In this document: positions 26,997-36,204 of the stretch, piece after piece
How the letters are laid out: each line of letters begins with the position of its first letter
Position numbering within the stretch: the first letter of the stretch is position 1
Source of the DNA: Chelativorans multitrophicus
Lineage (GTDB): Bacteria > Pseudomonadota > Alphaproteobacteria > Rhizobiales > Rhizobiaceae
Reading direction: 5' to 3'
Assembly: GCF_011317445.1 (NCBI RefSeq)
Contig: NZ_JAAAPL010000002.1
Location: forward strand, 124,001 to 188,000
DNA: 64,000 bases
Program-made: the position numbers and the translations under genes
The notes under the pieces: model-generated
Told to the model about the DNA's origin: nothing
The model's database searches: none
What the model saw: only the letters and a program-made list of their open reading frames with translations

Positions 26997-27507
26997 GGGG
27001 GGAAACTCCTTTTCCCATTTTAAGTAATGGCGTCTGTGCGACGTGCACAGGTTCGCCGTCGCCGCGAGTTATGATGTCGGGAAAAGGTCGTCCAAAAAAG
27101 CGTCCAGTTCTCCGGGTCTGCAATCCCCGGGCGTTTCACCTTATCGCATGAAAACATCTCCTAAGCAAGAAGGCGGCGTCGATGGCCCTCGTTGATCCTG
27201 ATGACTGTGCCGGAACGGCACACCGCCGCTGGGTCATGCGAAGCGGGCTGCGAGGACGCCTCGCTGGACGATTTCGCCTGTCCATTGGCCCGCGCGGGCG
27301 AGGGCGCGCGCCGCAGTGTTGGGCGCGAACTACGCTACAGGACCTGAAATTCCAACCGCAGCGCTCGCACGCTTAGAGCCTGATGTGTCATGGTGGGATC
27401 TGGACTTTGAGCGTGCACAGCTTACACATTTCCTTCGGCCCAAGGATATTGGAGCATAAGCACCGCATGTGGGACGTGCAGCCCCGGCGAAAGACAACGG
27501 TGATCCC
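26997..27507. other. Interval upstream of the second cold-shock gene
   Basis: About 500 bases hold no gene I can support. The part next to 26996 should contain the csp leader and promoter on the minus strand. Short open frames on both strands near 27180-27470 lack ribosome binding sites; one 26-codon minus-strand frame (27388-27468) has a CxC...CxxC pattern and is noted as a finding only. Confidence 0.4.
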
Positions 27508-28020
27508 ATGATCCTCCCTCTCATTCTCCTGATCGTTTTTCCCGATACCGCTGCTGCCCAGGAGAGCTCCTGGAAATTGGAGCACGGCGCTGCCTTCGCT
27601 GCACCGTCAGAGAGCAACAGCAACATCTATCGGCTGGAGATCGGCTGCGGAGAGCCTTACCGCCTTGCCGTCTACACCGACAACGGTCCTGTTCTGACGG
27701 CTGACGGGCAGGGTGCGGACGACTATTTCTACAAGCCTCGCCGCATCGAGGCGGAGGTTGATGGCAGCACCTTCCCGTTGGTTGCAGCCGGATCGGATGA
27801 TGCCGTCGTGCTGTTCGGGGAGGGGACCGCAGAGCAGGGCTTTATGGCAGATCCCGACCCTGATCTGCTTGCGGCAATCCGTCGAGGCGCCGAGCTTACG
27901 CTCTTCTTCGACGTTACGTCCGCGCCGAATGGCGAAACCGACTCGCCCTACGAAACCTTTGCCCGCTTCCCGCTTCAAGGATCGGGCGAGGTGATCGCCC
28001 AGGCGCTCGCCGGCTGCTGA
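27508..28020 (+). CDS. Secreted hypothetical protein
   Basis: I do not recognise a family. The 170 residues start with a short Sec signal ([20 protein letters not shown]) and continue as a mature periplasmic protein of about 150 residues with mixed strands and two cysteines (CGEPYRL and the C-terminal AGC), which could form a disulfide. ATG 27508 is chosen because it places the signal peptide at the N-terminus; the frame is open upstream to 27469. It precedes uvrB by about 100 bases. Confidence 0.75.
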   Translation: MILPLILLIVFPDTAAAQESSWKLEHGAAFAAPSESNSNIYRLEIGCGEPYRLAVYTDNGPVLTADGQGADDYFYKPRRIEAEVDGSTFPLVAAGSDDAVVLFGEGTAEQGFMADPDPDLLAAIRRGAELTLFFDVTSAPNGETDSPYETFARFPLQGSGEVIAQALAGC

Positions 28021-28118
28021 CCTTCCTGACAGCCTCCTGTCAGCAGCAGCGGCATGGAGTTTCCTGCTCGGCCTCCTGCCCCTTTCCATTTGCGCCGCCA
28101 ACCTCCATATTCGTCGCC

Positions 28119-30905
28119 ATGGCCAACTCTCCGAGAAAGAATACCGGTGGCTTCCGTGAGTCACCCCAGCCCCCGCTGTCAGGCACGCCGCTTTCCGCTT
28201 CCATTTCCGATTGGGCGGCCGATATCGCGCGTGAGGCGGAGAAGCCGGCCAAGCCACGAAAGAAGATTCCCGAGCGCTCCGCGGCGCCGGGCAGAACCGG
28301 CCGCGGCACCTCAATGGGAGGCGCTGCCTCGGCGCGCGATCGCGCGGCCGCTGGGCTGATGCCCATCGCGGGCCTGGATGTTACACTTGAGGAGGCGGAG
28401 CGGATCGCCCCTGGTGGCGTTACGGCCACCGTCGCGGCACTGTCGAACCTTATCGAGGGCGGCGACCCCAACCTGAAATCCGCCTGGGTGCCGCACCGCC
28501 CCCCGCGGCCGGAAAAATCCGAGGGTGGTATCCCCTTCCGGATGGCGACGGAATTCAAGCCCTCGGGCGACCAGCCGACAGCTATCCGCGATCTGGTCGA
28601 GGGCATCAGCACCAGCGAGCGCACGCAGGTGCTGCTGGGCGTCACCGGCAGTGGAAAAACCTTCACCATGGCCAAGGTGATCGAGGAGACGCAACGCCCG
28701 GCGCTCATCCTCGCCCCTAACAAAACGCTGGCCGCCCAGCTCTATGGCGAGTTCAAGTCCTTTTTCCCGGACAACGCGGTCGAGTACTTCGTCTCCTATT
28801 ACGACTATTACCAGCCGGAGGCCTACGTCCCGCGTTCGGACACCTATATCGAGAAGGAATCTTCCATCAACGAGCAGATCGACCGGATGCGCCACTCGGC
28901 CACTCGCGCCCTGCTCGAACGCGACGACGTCATCATCGTCGCTTCCGTTTCCTGCATCTACGGTATCGGCTCGGTCGAGACCTACACGGCCATGACCTTC
29001 CAGATGGCGGTGGGCGACCGGCTCGACCAGCGCCAGCTTCTGGCCGACCTCGTCGAACAGCAATACAAGCGCCGCGACGCCGATTTCACCCGCGGCTCCT
29101 TCCGCGTGCGCGGCGACACGATCGAGATCTTCCCGGCCCACCTTGAGGATCGCGCCTGGCGCATTTCGCTCTTCGGCGACGAGATCGAGGCTATCACCGA
29201 GTTCGACCCGCTCACCGGCAAGAAGACCGACGACCTCAAGTCGGTCAAGATTTACGCCAACTCGCATTACGTCACCCCGCGCCCCACGCTCAATCAGGCC
29301 ATCCGGCAAATCAAGGAGGAGCTGAAGCTGCGCCTCGTGGAGCTGGAAAAAGCCGGGCGCCTGCTGGAAGCCCAGCGTCTTGAACAGCGCACGCGCTTCG
29401 ATCTCGAAATGCTGGAGGCCACCGGCTCCTGCGCCGGGATCGAGAACTATTCGCGCTATCTCACCGGACGCAATCCAGGCGAGCCGCCGCCAACGCTCTT
29501 CGAATACGTGCCGGACAACGCGCTCGTTTTTGTCGACGAATCCCATGTCACCGTGCCGCAGATCGGCGCCATGTACCGGGGCGACTTTCGTCGCAAGGCC
29601 ACGCTTGCCGAGTATGGTTTCCGCCTGCCGTCATGCATGGACAACCGGCCGCTGCGCTTCGAGGAATGGGATGCCATGCGCCCGCTCACCGTCGCGGTGT
29701 CGGCCACGCCCGGCAATTGGGAGATGGAGCAGTCGGGCGGCGTCTTCGCCGAGCAGGTCATCCGCCCCACCGGCCTTATCGATCCGCCGGTCGAGATTCG
29801 TCCGGCCAAGTCCCAAGTCGACGACGTTCTGGGCGAGATCCGGGAGACCACCAAAGCTGGCTACCGAACCCTCGTCACCGTGCTGACGAAGCGCATGGCT
29901 GAGGACCTTACCGAATATCTGCACGAGCAGGGCATCCGCGTACGCTATATGCACTCCGACATCGACACGCTGGAGCGCATCGAGATCATCCGCGACCTCC
30001 GCCTCGGCGCCTTCGACGTGCTGGTGGGCATCAATCTTTTGCGTGAGGGCCTGGATATTCCGGAATGCGGCCTCGTCGCAATTCTGGACGCGGACAAGGA
30101 AGGATTCCTGCGTTCTGAAACCTCGCTCGTCCAGACCATCGGCCGCGCGGCGCGCAATGTCGATGGCCGCGTCATCCTCTATGCCGATCACATCACCGGC
30201 TCGATGGAGCGCGCGATCGCCGAGACGAACCGCCGCCGTGAGAAGCAGCTCGAATATAACGCGGCGAACGGCATCACGCCGGAATCGATCAAGAAGAACA
30301 TCGGCGACATCCTCGGCTCCGTCTACGAGCGCGACCACGTGCGCGCCGAGATCGGCGGCGCCAAGGGCGACGACCTGAACAATCTCGTCGGCAACAATCT
30401 CCAGGCCCATCTTGAATATCTTGAGAAGGCCATGCGGGATGCCGCCGCCGACCTCGATTTCGAGGAGGCGGCCCGCCTGCGCGACGAGATCAAGCGCCTG
30501 CGGGAGACGGAGCTTGCGCTTCTGGACGACCCCATGTCGCGCGACGCGGGCGTGGAGAACACGCGGGACCGCCGCCGTCAGGCCGCAAAGGGCAGGGGCT
30601 CTGCCGCGTCGCCGAAAGGCAGCCCGGATAGGCCTCTCTTCCGCAAGCCGGAACTGGACGAGATGGGCAGTTCGGGAGCCCACGCGGTTCCCGCTGGCCA
30701 GACCCTCTTCCGGAAGAACTCGTTGGACGAGATGACCGTGCGGCGCACGGAGAAGCCGGTCGGCAAGACGCTGCCGGCCACGCCTCCCGACGAGGATCTC
30801 ATCGCGCCCCGCCGGAGCAAGGTCGGCGCAGGTTCCTACGAGGATCCGGCCGACGAGCGCCAGCGTAAGCGCCGGTCACGGAAGACCGGCAGGCCCGGGC
30901 AGTAG
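28119..30905 (+). CDS. uvrB: Excinuclease ABC subunit B
   Basis: This is the damage-verifying helicase of nucleotide excision repair. The helicase core begins near residue 142 with the GDQPTAI Q-motif and Walker A GVTGSGKT (174-181); the beta-hairpin region [10 protein letters not shown], the DEAD-like VDESH box and the [11 protein letters not shown]-type motif VI region ([12 protein letters not shown], then QTIGRAARN) are all present, with a UVR domain ([24 protein letters not shown]) near 790. At 928 residues it is about 250 longer than E. coli UvrB, with extra tails of about 140 N-terminal and 120 C-terminal residues, as known in Rhizobiales. Confidence 0.96.
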   Translation: MANSPRKNTGGFRESPQPPLSGTPLSASISDWAADIAREAEKPAKPRKKIPERSAAPGRTGRGTSMGGAASARDRAAAGLMPIAGLDVTLEEAERIAPGGVTATVAALSNLIEGGDPNLKSAWVPHRPPRPEKSEGGIPFRMATEFKPSGDQPTAIRDLVEGISTSERTQVLLGVTGSGKTFTMAKVIEETQRPALILAPNKTLAAQLYGEFKSFFPDNAVEYFVSYYDYYQPEAYVPRSDTYIEKESSINEQIDRMRHSATRALLERDDVIIVASVSCIYGIGSVETYTAMTFQMAVGDRLDQRQLLADLVEQQYKRRDADFTRGSFRVRGDTIEIFPAHLEDRAWRISLFGDEIEAITEFDPLTGKKTDDLKSVKIYANSHYVTPRPTLNQAIRQIKEELKLRLVELEKAGRLLEAQRLEQRTRFDLEMLEATGSCAGIENYSRYLTGRNPGEPPPTLFEYVPDNALVFVDESHVTVPQIGAMYRGDFRRKATLAEYGFRLPSCMDNRPLRFEEWDAMRPLTVAVSATPGNWEMEQSGGVFAEQVIRPTGLIDPPVEIRPAKSQVDDVLGEIRETTKAGYRTLVTVLTKRMAEDLTEYLHEQGIRVRYMHSDIDTLERIEIIRDLRLGAFDVLVGINLLREGLDIPECGLVAILDADKEGFLRSETSLVQTIGRAARNVDGRVILYADHITGSMERAIAETNRRREKQLEYNAANGITPESIKKNIGDILGSVYERDHVRAEIGGAKGDDLNNLVGNNLQAHLEYLEKAMRDAAADLDFEEAARLRDEIKRLRETELALLDDPMSRDAGVENTRDRRRQAAKGRGSAASPKGSPDRPLFRKPELDEMGSSGAHAVPAGQTLFRKNSLDEMTVRRTEKPVGKTLPATPPDEDLIAPRRSKVGAGSYEDPADERQRKRRSRKTGRPGQ

Positions 30906-30912
30906 GCGCGCG

Positions 30913-30932
30913 GCGCCCCCCTTCGGGGGCGC
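30913..30932 (+). terminator. GC-rich hairpin after uvrB
   Basis: An 8-bp stem GCGCCCCC / GGGGGCGC with a CTTC loop begins 8 bases after the uvrB stop. There is no T run, so it may stabilise the 3' end or act as a weak terminator. Confidence 0.5.
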
Positions 30933-30995
30933 ATAACTCCCGGTTGATTTCTCAATCCTGCCGCGGCGTTCCACGATGCTGCTTTTGAAAGCTAA

Positions 30996-31634
30996 ATGCC
31001 GCGGTTTTCTCTTCTCCTTGCGCTGTGGCTGGCATCATTTTCGCCGGCAAACGCCGCCCTCCTGGATATCGCCAAAGCAGGCAAGAGCCTGCAAGAAGGT
31101 GTTTCCGCGCCGGCAGGTCGCGAGAGCATGCTCCTTTTCGGTGGTGCCTTTACGTCCGTCGATCTGCGCAACTCTTTGCCATGGAGGGTTCCGCCGTCCT
31201 CGGGCGAAGTTTTCCTCGGGGCCGCCTATTCGCGAAACTGGCACAGACTCCCTTTGAAATTCGTCTTGGGCTGGGAACTCGGCGGGGGCTACCGCTTCGG
31301 CGGCGGAAGCGCTTCCTCGGCGGAGGCTTGGGCTGGCCTAAGGGTGGAGTATGTTGGGCTGCCTCTCGGTGACTTCACAATCGTCCCGGCCATGACCGCG
31401 GGCTTCAGCCTTATCTCCGAAAGGCTCGCCATCGAGAGTATGCGCGAGCAAATCCATAGTGGTTCGGCGCGGTTCCTCGGCTACCTCGGACCGGAACTCT
31501 CGTTTCGTCTCAACAGGCAGCCCAATATCGACCTGGTTTATCGGCTGCATCACCGCTCCGGCGCCGGCGGTCTGTTCGGCGGCATGCGCGAGGGTGCGAA
31601 TGCCAACACGATTGGGATCAGGATCAGGTATTAA
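30996..31634 (+). CDS. Secreted beta-barrel protein resembling PagL-type lipid A deacylase
   Basis: The 212 residues have a signal peptide (1-20, cut at ANA-AL) and alternating strands typical of an eight-stranded outer-membrane barrel, ending with a C-terminal aromatic (Tyr212). Near the end, YRLHHRSGAGGLFGGMREGAN places His186, Ser188 and Glu199 with almost the spacing of the PagL lipid A 3-O-deacylase triad (HxS...E). I infer membership or distant relation to the acyloxyacyl hydrolase/PagL family. It follows uvrB by 90 bases but is probably an independent gene. Confidence 0.65.
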   Translation: MPRFSLLLALWLASFSPANAALLDIAKAGKSLQEGVSAPAGRESMLLFGGAFTSVDLRNSLPWRVPPSSGEVFLGAAYSRNWHRLPLKFVLGWELGGGYRFGGGSASSAEAWAGLRVEYVGLPLGDFTIVPAMTAGFSLISERLAIESMREQIHSGSARFLGYLGPELSFRLNRQPNIDLVYRLHHRSGAGGLFGGMREGANANTIGIRIRY

Positions 31635-32041
31635 AGCAGTTTGAGGAGAGGTGGTGGCCGCTTTTCCGGTCGAAATTGCGCGAAATTATCCAGCTTCAGA
31701 AACCGCAGCGGGTCGAAATGAGAGGACCGCGCCTTCATTCCAAGCGGATTATGAAAGGCGCGGCCCCAGTCCCGCAACCTCATTGGGCGTGGGCTGCGGG
31801 CCCGCCGCGTCTCGGCGACCCGAGGGGGCCCGGGGAAGACGAGGACCGCGGCAGTCTTGCGCCGTCTGGCCTTGGCGGGGGCTGTAACGGCACTCCTGCC
31901 TGCCTTGCGGATTAGCAGGCAGAGAGGGGCCGCGATGCAGTCAGCGGGCACCCTCACAAAATCTCATATCAAAAAATTCGGATGTTTCCTCAAAAATTTC
32001 AAAAGATCCCAATTTATTTCTAAATGTATCACCGGGCGCGG
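31635..32041. other. Structured intergenic interval, possible mosaic repeat
   Basis: No gene is supported in these 400 bases. The left half contains a 12-bp inverted repeat with a one-base bulge (31727-31738 / 31751-31763) and further G/C palindromes around 31795-31835, a pattern like dispersed rhizobial intergenic elements. The right part is A/T-rich and may hold the clpS 3' end. Confidence 0.4.
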
Positions 32042-32347
32042 TCATTCCTCCGGCTCGGTGGTAAAGAGCAGCGGATAACCCGCTTTCCGGCCTGCATCCG
32101 TCGCACGCGTTGCTTTCGTCTCAGCAATATCCTTGGGGAAAACGGCGACGACGCAGGTTCCGCGCCGGTGTGCGGTGATCATGACTCGGTATGCCTGATC
32201 CTGATTCAGCCGGAATTCCGCCTTCAGCACCCGCACGACGAATTCGCGGGGCGTAAAATCGTCGTTGACGAGGATCACCTTGTGAAGCTTCGGCTTGTCG
32301 ACTTTCGGCTTCGTCTTGGTGCGTGGCTTCAGGACGATGTCGCTCAT
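32042..32347 (-). CDS. clpS: ATP-dependent Clp protease adaptor ClpS
   Basis: This is the N-end rule adaptor that delivers substrates to ClpAP. The 101-residue product has a Lys/Pro-rich flexible N-terminus and the core KVILVNDDFTPREFVVRVL, where NDD and the hydrophobic pocket recognise N-terminal aromatic residues; HRRGTCVVAVFPKDIAETKA follows. No clpA gene is next to it, as is common for one of the two ClpS copies in rhizobia. The start at 32347 is the only reasonable ATG. Confidence 0.93.
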   Translation of the reverse strand: MSDIVLKPRTKTKPKVDKPKLHKVILVNDDFTPREFVVRVLKAEFRLNQDQAYRVMITAHRRGTCVVAVFPKDIAETKATRATDAGRKAGYPLLFTTEPEE

Positions 32348-32394
32348 GAAGCACTCCGTGCGGAGTGATGGATCACGCTAACTGCCGCTGAAAT

Positions 32395-32583
32395 TTACCC
32401 TCTGCGGTTCTTGGATTTGAACACGACGTCCGGCCTAAAGTCCAGGCGAACGACGGTATGGCGATTTTCGGGGTCGGCAGCCGTGAAGTCACCGATGGCC
32501 GCAATCACACAATCCGTTGCCGCCGGAATCAGAACAGCTACGGAGTGTTGAGCGGTTCCGCAGCCTTTCCAACTGAAGTTCAA
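32395..32583 (-). CDS. Possible short protein of unknown function
   Basis: A 62-codon frame from TTG 32583 (NFSWKGCGTAQHSVAVLIPA onward) ends FRPDVVFKSKNRRG. Its composition looks protein-like, with alternating hydrophobic strands, but there is no ribosome binding site and no family I know. The same frame continues upstream through the 32594-32809 gene in another phase, so it could instead be a remnant of a larger gene. Low confidence. Confidence 0.25.
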   Translation of the reverse strand: MNFSWKGCGTAQHSVAVLIPAATDCVIAAIGDFTAADPENRHTVVRLDFRPDVVFKSKNRRG

Positions 32584-32593
32584 TGCTTTGGTG

Positions 32594-32809
32594 TCAGGCG
32601 GCGCCTTCCAGCCCGGCGTTGACGAGGCCGAGCGGTGTGCGACGGCCCAGGGTCCAGGAGCGGATGACATTGCTTGCCACGCGCTCGCGGCTCGCGATAT
32701 CCGCGCGCCCGATGCCGAGCTCCTCGCACACAGCTTCCACCGCACTGCAAATTTCCGCCATGTCCTTGGCGTCATAGACGCCATTGCCGGCTGCATTTGA
32801 CGGAAGCAT
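32594..32809 (-). CDS. Small conserved rhizobial-type protein, function unknown
   Basis: The 71 residues are helical and acidic (DAKDMAEICSAVEAVCEELGIGRADIASRERVASNVIRSWTLGRR). The layout, with a single helix-turn-helix-like core and Arg/Glu pairs, is familiar from short rhizobial hypothetical proteins, but no activity is known. AAGGAG lies 6 bases before ATG 32809. A direct repeat TGCACAAT, 10 bases apart, lies about 90 bases upstream and may be a regulatory site. Confidence 0.7.
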   Translation of the reverse strand: MLPSNAAGNGVYDAKDMAEICSAVEAVCEELGIGRADIASRERVASNVIRSWTLGRRTPLGLVNAGLEGAA

Positions 32810-33127
32810 ATCCGTCTCCTTCCCTGTCTGGCGCGCTTCTCGCCTCTTCGGCGGCGCGCACCGCCTTTTTCCTCTCACGGGATGGCATCTCTGCACAATG
32901 ATGCACAATTATGGCGGATGGATGAAGGTTGATTCGCCGCGTAAGTACGTCAAGCGCAAAAATGCTGGAAGTGTTGCGTCTCAGCATCAATTAGTTTTTC
33001 GCCTATTCGCAATCCGTGCTTGAGGCGGCTCGAAGCTTCGCTTTTCAACCCCGCAAGCAGAGGCATAGAATTCCTGTCACAAATAGCGGATAAGCCGCCT
33101 AATGATTGGCGATAGAGGTTCGATTCG
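32810..33127. other. Divergent intergenic region before sqdB
   Basis: This 318-base interval separates the minus-strand small gene from the sqd operon and must hold promoters for both. TGCACAAT occurs twice (32892-32899 and 32902-32909), one helical turn apart. GAGGTT 6 to 8 bases before 33128 is the sqdB ribosome binding site. No gene is seen. Confidence 0.5.
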
Positions 33128-34348
33128 ATGAAGATTGCTGTTCTCGGCGGCGACGGATTTGTCGGCTGGCCGACTTCCCTCCATCTTTCCGCACGAGGCC
33201 ATGAAGTCCATATCCTCGACAATCTCTCCCGTCGCTGGATAGACACCGAACTCGGCGTGCAATCGCTGACGCCGATGGATTCGATTCAGGAGCGTACGCG
33301 AATTTGGCACCAGGAAACGGGTCGTCGCATTCGTTTCCATTTGATCGATCTTGCGGGGGACTATGAGATCCTGAAGCGCTGGCTTGCCGAGCATCGCCCG
33401 GACGCCGTCATTCACTTCGCCGAGCAGCGCGCAGCGCCTTATTCGATGAAGAGCGACCGCCACAAGAACTACACGGTGAACAATAACGTCAACGCAACCC
33501 ATAACCTCCTGAATGCGCTGGTCGAGGTCGGGCTCGATGCGCATCTCGTGCATTTGGGCACGATGGGCGTCTACGGATATTCGAGCGTCGGCGCGGCCAT
33601 CCCCGAAGGCTATCTGCCGGTCGGCGTCGAGACGCTTTCGGGCGAAACGGCCACGCAGGAAATCCTCTATCCCGCCAATCCAGGCTCCATTTACCACATG
33701 ACCAAATGCCTGGATCAGCTCCTGTTCCAGTTCTATGCCAAGAATGACGGCCTTAGGATCACCGATCTCCATCAGGGCATCGTCTGGGGCACCCATACGC
33801 AGGAAACCAAGCTGCACGCGCAGCTTATCAACCGCTTCGATTATGACGGGGACTACGGCACCGTCCTCAACCGGTTCCTCATTCAGGCGGCGATCGGTTA
33901 TCCGCTCACTGTGCATGGTACCGGCGGGCAGACCAGAGCGTTCATCCACATTCAGGATTCCGTACGCTGCATTGAGCTTGCTCTGACGAATCCTCCGAAG
34001 CGGGGAGACCGCGTGAAGATCTTCAACCAGATGACGGAAACGCACCGGGTCCGCGATCTGGCCGAGCTTATCGCCCGCATGACCGGGGCCAAGGTCGCCT
34101 ATCTTCCCAACCCCCGCAAGGAAGCGCCGGAGAACGATCTGGTGGTGGAGAACGAGCAATTCCTTAAGCTCGGCCTCAATCCGACAACCCTGGCGGAGGG
34201 GCTGCTGTCCGAGGTGGTCGACGTGGCGAAGAAATTTGCTTACCGCGTAGACCGCAGCCGAATCCCTTGCGTCTCGGCTTGGACCAAGGACCTGGCGCCT
34301 ACGCTCGAACGCGACCCGGAAGGCAAGCGGCTGAAAAGCGTCGGGTGA
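33128..34348 (+). CDS. sqdB: UDP-sulfoquinovose synthase
   Basis: This NAD-dependent enzyme of the extended SDR family converts UDP-glucose and sulfite to UDP-sulfoquinovose. The 406-residue product has the Rossmann motif VLGGDGFVGWP (5-15), the SDR Tyr and Lys in SIYHMTKCLDQLL, and the family segments FAEQRAAPYSM and QGIVWGTHT. It is the first gene of sqdB-sqdD-sqdC, which make the sulfolipid SQDG of the membrane. Length and motifs match SqdB of Rhodobacter and Sinorhizobium. Confidence 0.97.
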   Translation: MKIAVLGGDGFVGWPTSLHLSARGHEVHILDNLSRRWIDTELGVQSLTPMDSIQERTRIWHQETGRRIRFHLIDLAGDYEILKRWLAEHRPDAVIHFAEQRAAPYSMKSDRHKNYTVNNNVNATHNLLNALVEVGLDAHLVHLGTMGVYGYSSVGAAIPEGYLPVGVETLSGETATQEILYPANPGSIYHMTKCLDQLLFQFYAKNDGLRITDLHQGIVWGTHTQETKLHAQLINRFDYDGDYGTVLNRFLIQAAIGYPLTVHGTGGQTRAFIHIQDSVRCIELALTNPPKRGDRVKIFNQMTETHRVRDLAELIARMTGAKVAYLPNPRKEAPENDLVVENEQFLKLGLNPTTLAEGLLSEVVDVAKKFAYRVDRSRIPCVSAWTKDLAPTLERDPEGKRLKSVG

Positions 34349-34389
34349 GGGCGGGTCGAGGGTGGTGAAAGAACGTTCTGCTTTGCCCA

Positions 34390-35205
34390 ATGGCTAAGGA
34401 ATACGCCTACGTCACCCTCGTCACCAATGCCGACTATGCGATGGGCGCAACGGCGCTGGTGCGTTCCCTTCAGCGCACGAATACGTCCGCCGAAATCGTG
34501 GTGATGCATACCGGAGGGGTGGATGCGGCTGCATTGGCGCCGCTTGGCAGGCTCGGCGCGCTGCTGCTCCAGGCGGAGCTCCTTCCCACTTCCGCGGCCT
34601 TCAACGAGCGCCATCAGCGCGCGCGGCTTCATTCGAACGCCCCTTTTACCAAAGGCAACAAGCCTGCCTTCCACACGCCGCTCGATAATTTCGCAAAGCT
34701 GCGCCTTTGGCAGCTCACGCAATATAAGCGCGTGGTCTTCATCGACGCCGATGCAATCGTCATCCGCAACATCGACCGGCTGTTTTCCTATCCCGAGTTC
34801 TCCGCCGCGCCCAATGTCTATGAAAGCCTTGAGGATTTCCACCGGCTCAATTCCGGGGTTTTCGTAGCGCGGCCGTCGGCTGAAACCTTTCGGGCCATGC
34901 TCTCCGTCCTTGACCAGCCCGACGCATTCTGGCGCCGCACGGACCAAACCTTTCTGCAGACATTTTTCCCGGACTGGCATGGCTTGCCCGTCTTTTTCAA
35001 CATGCTCCAATATGTCTGGTTCAATCTGCCGGAGCTTTGGGACTGGAACTCGGTCTCGGTGGTTCATTATCAGTATGAAAAGCCGTGGGAGAGGGATCAC
35101 GCCAAGGCGGAGGCGCTGAAGCCGCTGATTGACCTCTGGCATTCCTATTATTCCGGTGAAGACATTCCCGAGGCCGGATTGCTGGCCAATCCGCTGAAGC
35201 CATGA
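34390..35205 (+). CDS. sqdD: SqdD-like glycosyltransferase (GT8)
   Basis: The 271-residue product is a GT8/glycogenin-like glycosyltransferase with a DxD-type metal site in VVFIDADAIVIRNIDRLF and a C-terminal WDWNSVSVVHYQYEKPW segment that carries the second metal-binding His. In Rhodobacter SqdD is thought to transfer sulfoquinovose to diacylglycerol. It lies 41 bases after sqdB and overlaps sqdC by four bases (ATGA). The gene order gives the name; transfer activity is inferred. Confidence 0.9.
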   Translation: MAKEYAYVTLVTNADYAMGATALVRSLQRTNTSAEIVVMHTGGVDAAALAPLGRLGALLLQAELLPTSAAFNERHQRARLHSNAPFTKGNKPAFHTPLDNFAKLRLWQLTQYKRVVFIDADAIVIRNIDRLFSYPEFSAAPNVYESLEDFHRLNSGVFVARPSAETFRAMLSVLDQPDAFWRRTDQTFLQTFFPDWHGLPVFFNMLQYVWFNLPELWDWNSVSVVHYQYEKPWERDHAKAEALKPLIDLWHSYYSGEDIPEAGLLANPLKP

Positions 35206-36107
35206 GCGCAACGCGCAGCTTTGTTTCCGGCGGAACAGGCTATGTCGGCCGCTTCATCGTCGAGGAACTTTTAGCGGCCGGCCACCAGGTCACGGTAATG
35301 GGGCGCCATCCACCGTCGAAAGGGTTTTTTTCCGGGCCGGTGAGCTTTCTGCCGTTGTCACTTGAGCCAGCCGGGGCATCGCCCGAGCTTTTCCAAGGGG
35401 CGGATTTCTTCGTTCATGGCGCGTTCGACCATTTGCCGGGAAAATACCGCGGCGGCGAGGGTACCGATCCGCAAGCCTTCCGCCGGCGCAATCTCGACGG
35501 CAGCATTGCGCTTTTTCAGGCGGCGAAGGCGGCAGGCGTTCGCCGCGTCGCGTTCCTCTCGAGCCGGGCTGTCTATGGGACACAGCCTGCGGGGACATTG
35601 CTCGGCGAGGAGGATGAGGCCCGCCCGGATACGCTCTACGGACAAGTGAAGCTTGAGGCTGAGCGCGCCCTGGCCGGTCTTGGTGCGCCGTCTTTCCATG
35701 GTGTCAGCCTGCGCATTACCGGCGTCTACGGGCCTGCCGGCAAAGGGAGGCGGCACAAATGGGCGGACCTGTTCGAGAACTATATGGCCGGGCAGGCGAT
35801 TGACTCTCGCATAGCCACTGAGGTGCATGGGCAGGATGTGGGCCGGGCGGTGCGGCTTGTGCTGGAGATGCGGGATCCGCCCCCCTTCAACCTCAACGTT
35901 TCGGATATCCTTGTCGACCGGCACGATCTTCTCGCCATGGTTCAGAAAGGGACTGGCAGCGTCCATCCGCTTCCTCCAAGGGCAGACAAGCAGGCGGTGA
36001 ACGCCATGCGCACGGAGCGCCTGCGTTCGTTGGGCTGGCAGCCAGGCGGTCTGGCGCGTCTGGAAGAGACGGTGGCAGGTTTTTCAGCGGCATTGACACG
36101 GCAGTGA
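35202..36107 (+). CDS. sqdC: SqdC-like NAD(P)-dependent epimerase/dehydratase
   Basis: The 301-residue protein is an extended SDR with the Rossmann start FVSGGTGYVGRFIVEELL and the catalytic YGQVKLEAE (Tyr and Lys). SqdC is the third member of the Rhodobacter sqdBDC operon; its loss there leads to an altered sulfoquinovose lipid, and its exact substrate is uncertain. Its start overlaps the sqdD stop by four bases, showing translational coupling. sqdA, the acyltransferase gene of the Rhodobacter pathway, is not in this window. Confidence 0.88.
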   Translation: MSATRSFVSGGTGYVGRFIVEELLAAGHQVTVMGRHPPSKGFFSGPVSFLPLSLEPAGASPELFQGADFFVHGAFDHLPGKYRGGEGTDPQAFRRRNLDGSIALFQAAKAAGVRRVAFLSSRAVYGTQPAGTLLGEEDEARPDTLYGQVKLEAERALAGLGAPSFHGVSLRITGVYGPAGKGRRHKWADLFENYMAGQAIDSRIATEVHGQDVGRAVRLVLEMRDPPPFNLNVSDILVDRHDLLAMVQKGTGSVHPLPPRADKQAVNAMRTERLRSLGWQPGGLARLEETVAGFSAALTRQ

Positions 36108-36204
36108 CAGCGGAATGTGATTTTACTGCTTCAGAAATTGAGTCAGGATTTTGAGGGATTGATTCCGAATCTTCGCGCAAACTATTGAAAACAAGGAAAT
36201 TCTT

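Noticed and set aside
27182-27376. Plus-strand frame of 64 codons before the secreted hypothetical gene
   Set aside because: No ribosome binding site and no recognisable protein features; adjacent frames look equally coding-like, so no call is justified.
33110-33130. GTTCGATTCG resembling a tRNA T-loop
   Set aside because: No acceptor stem, D-arm or anticodon arm can be built around it; it is the leader of sqdB.
33077-34390. 437-codon minus-strand frame across sqdB
   Set aside because: Antisense shadow of a well-recognised gene; its composition has no domain pattern.
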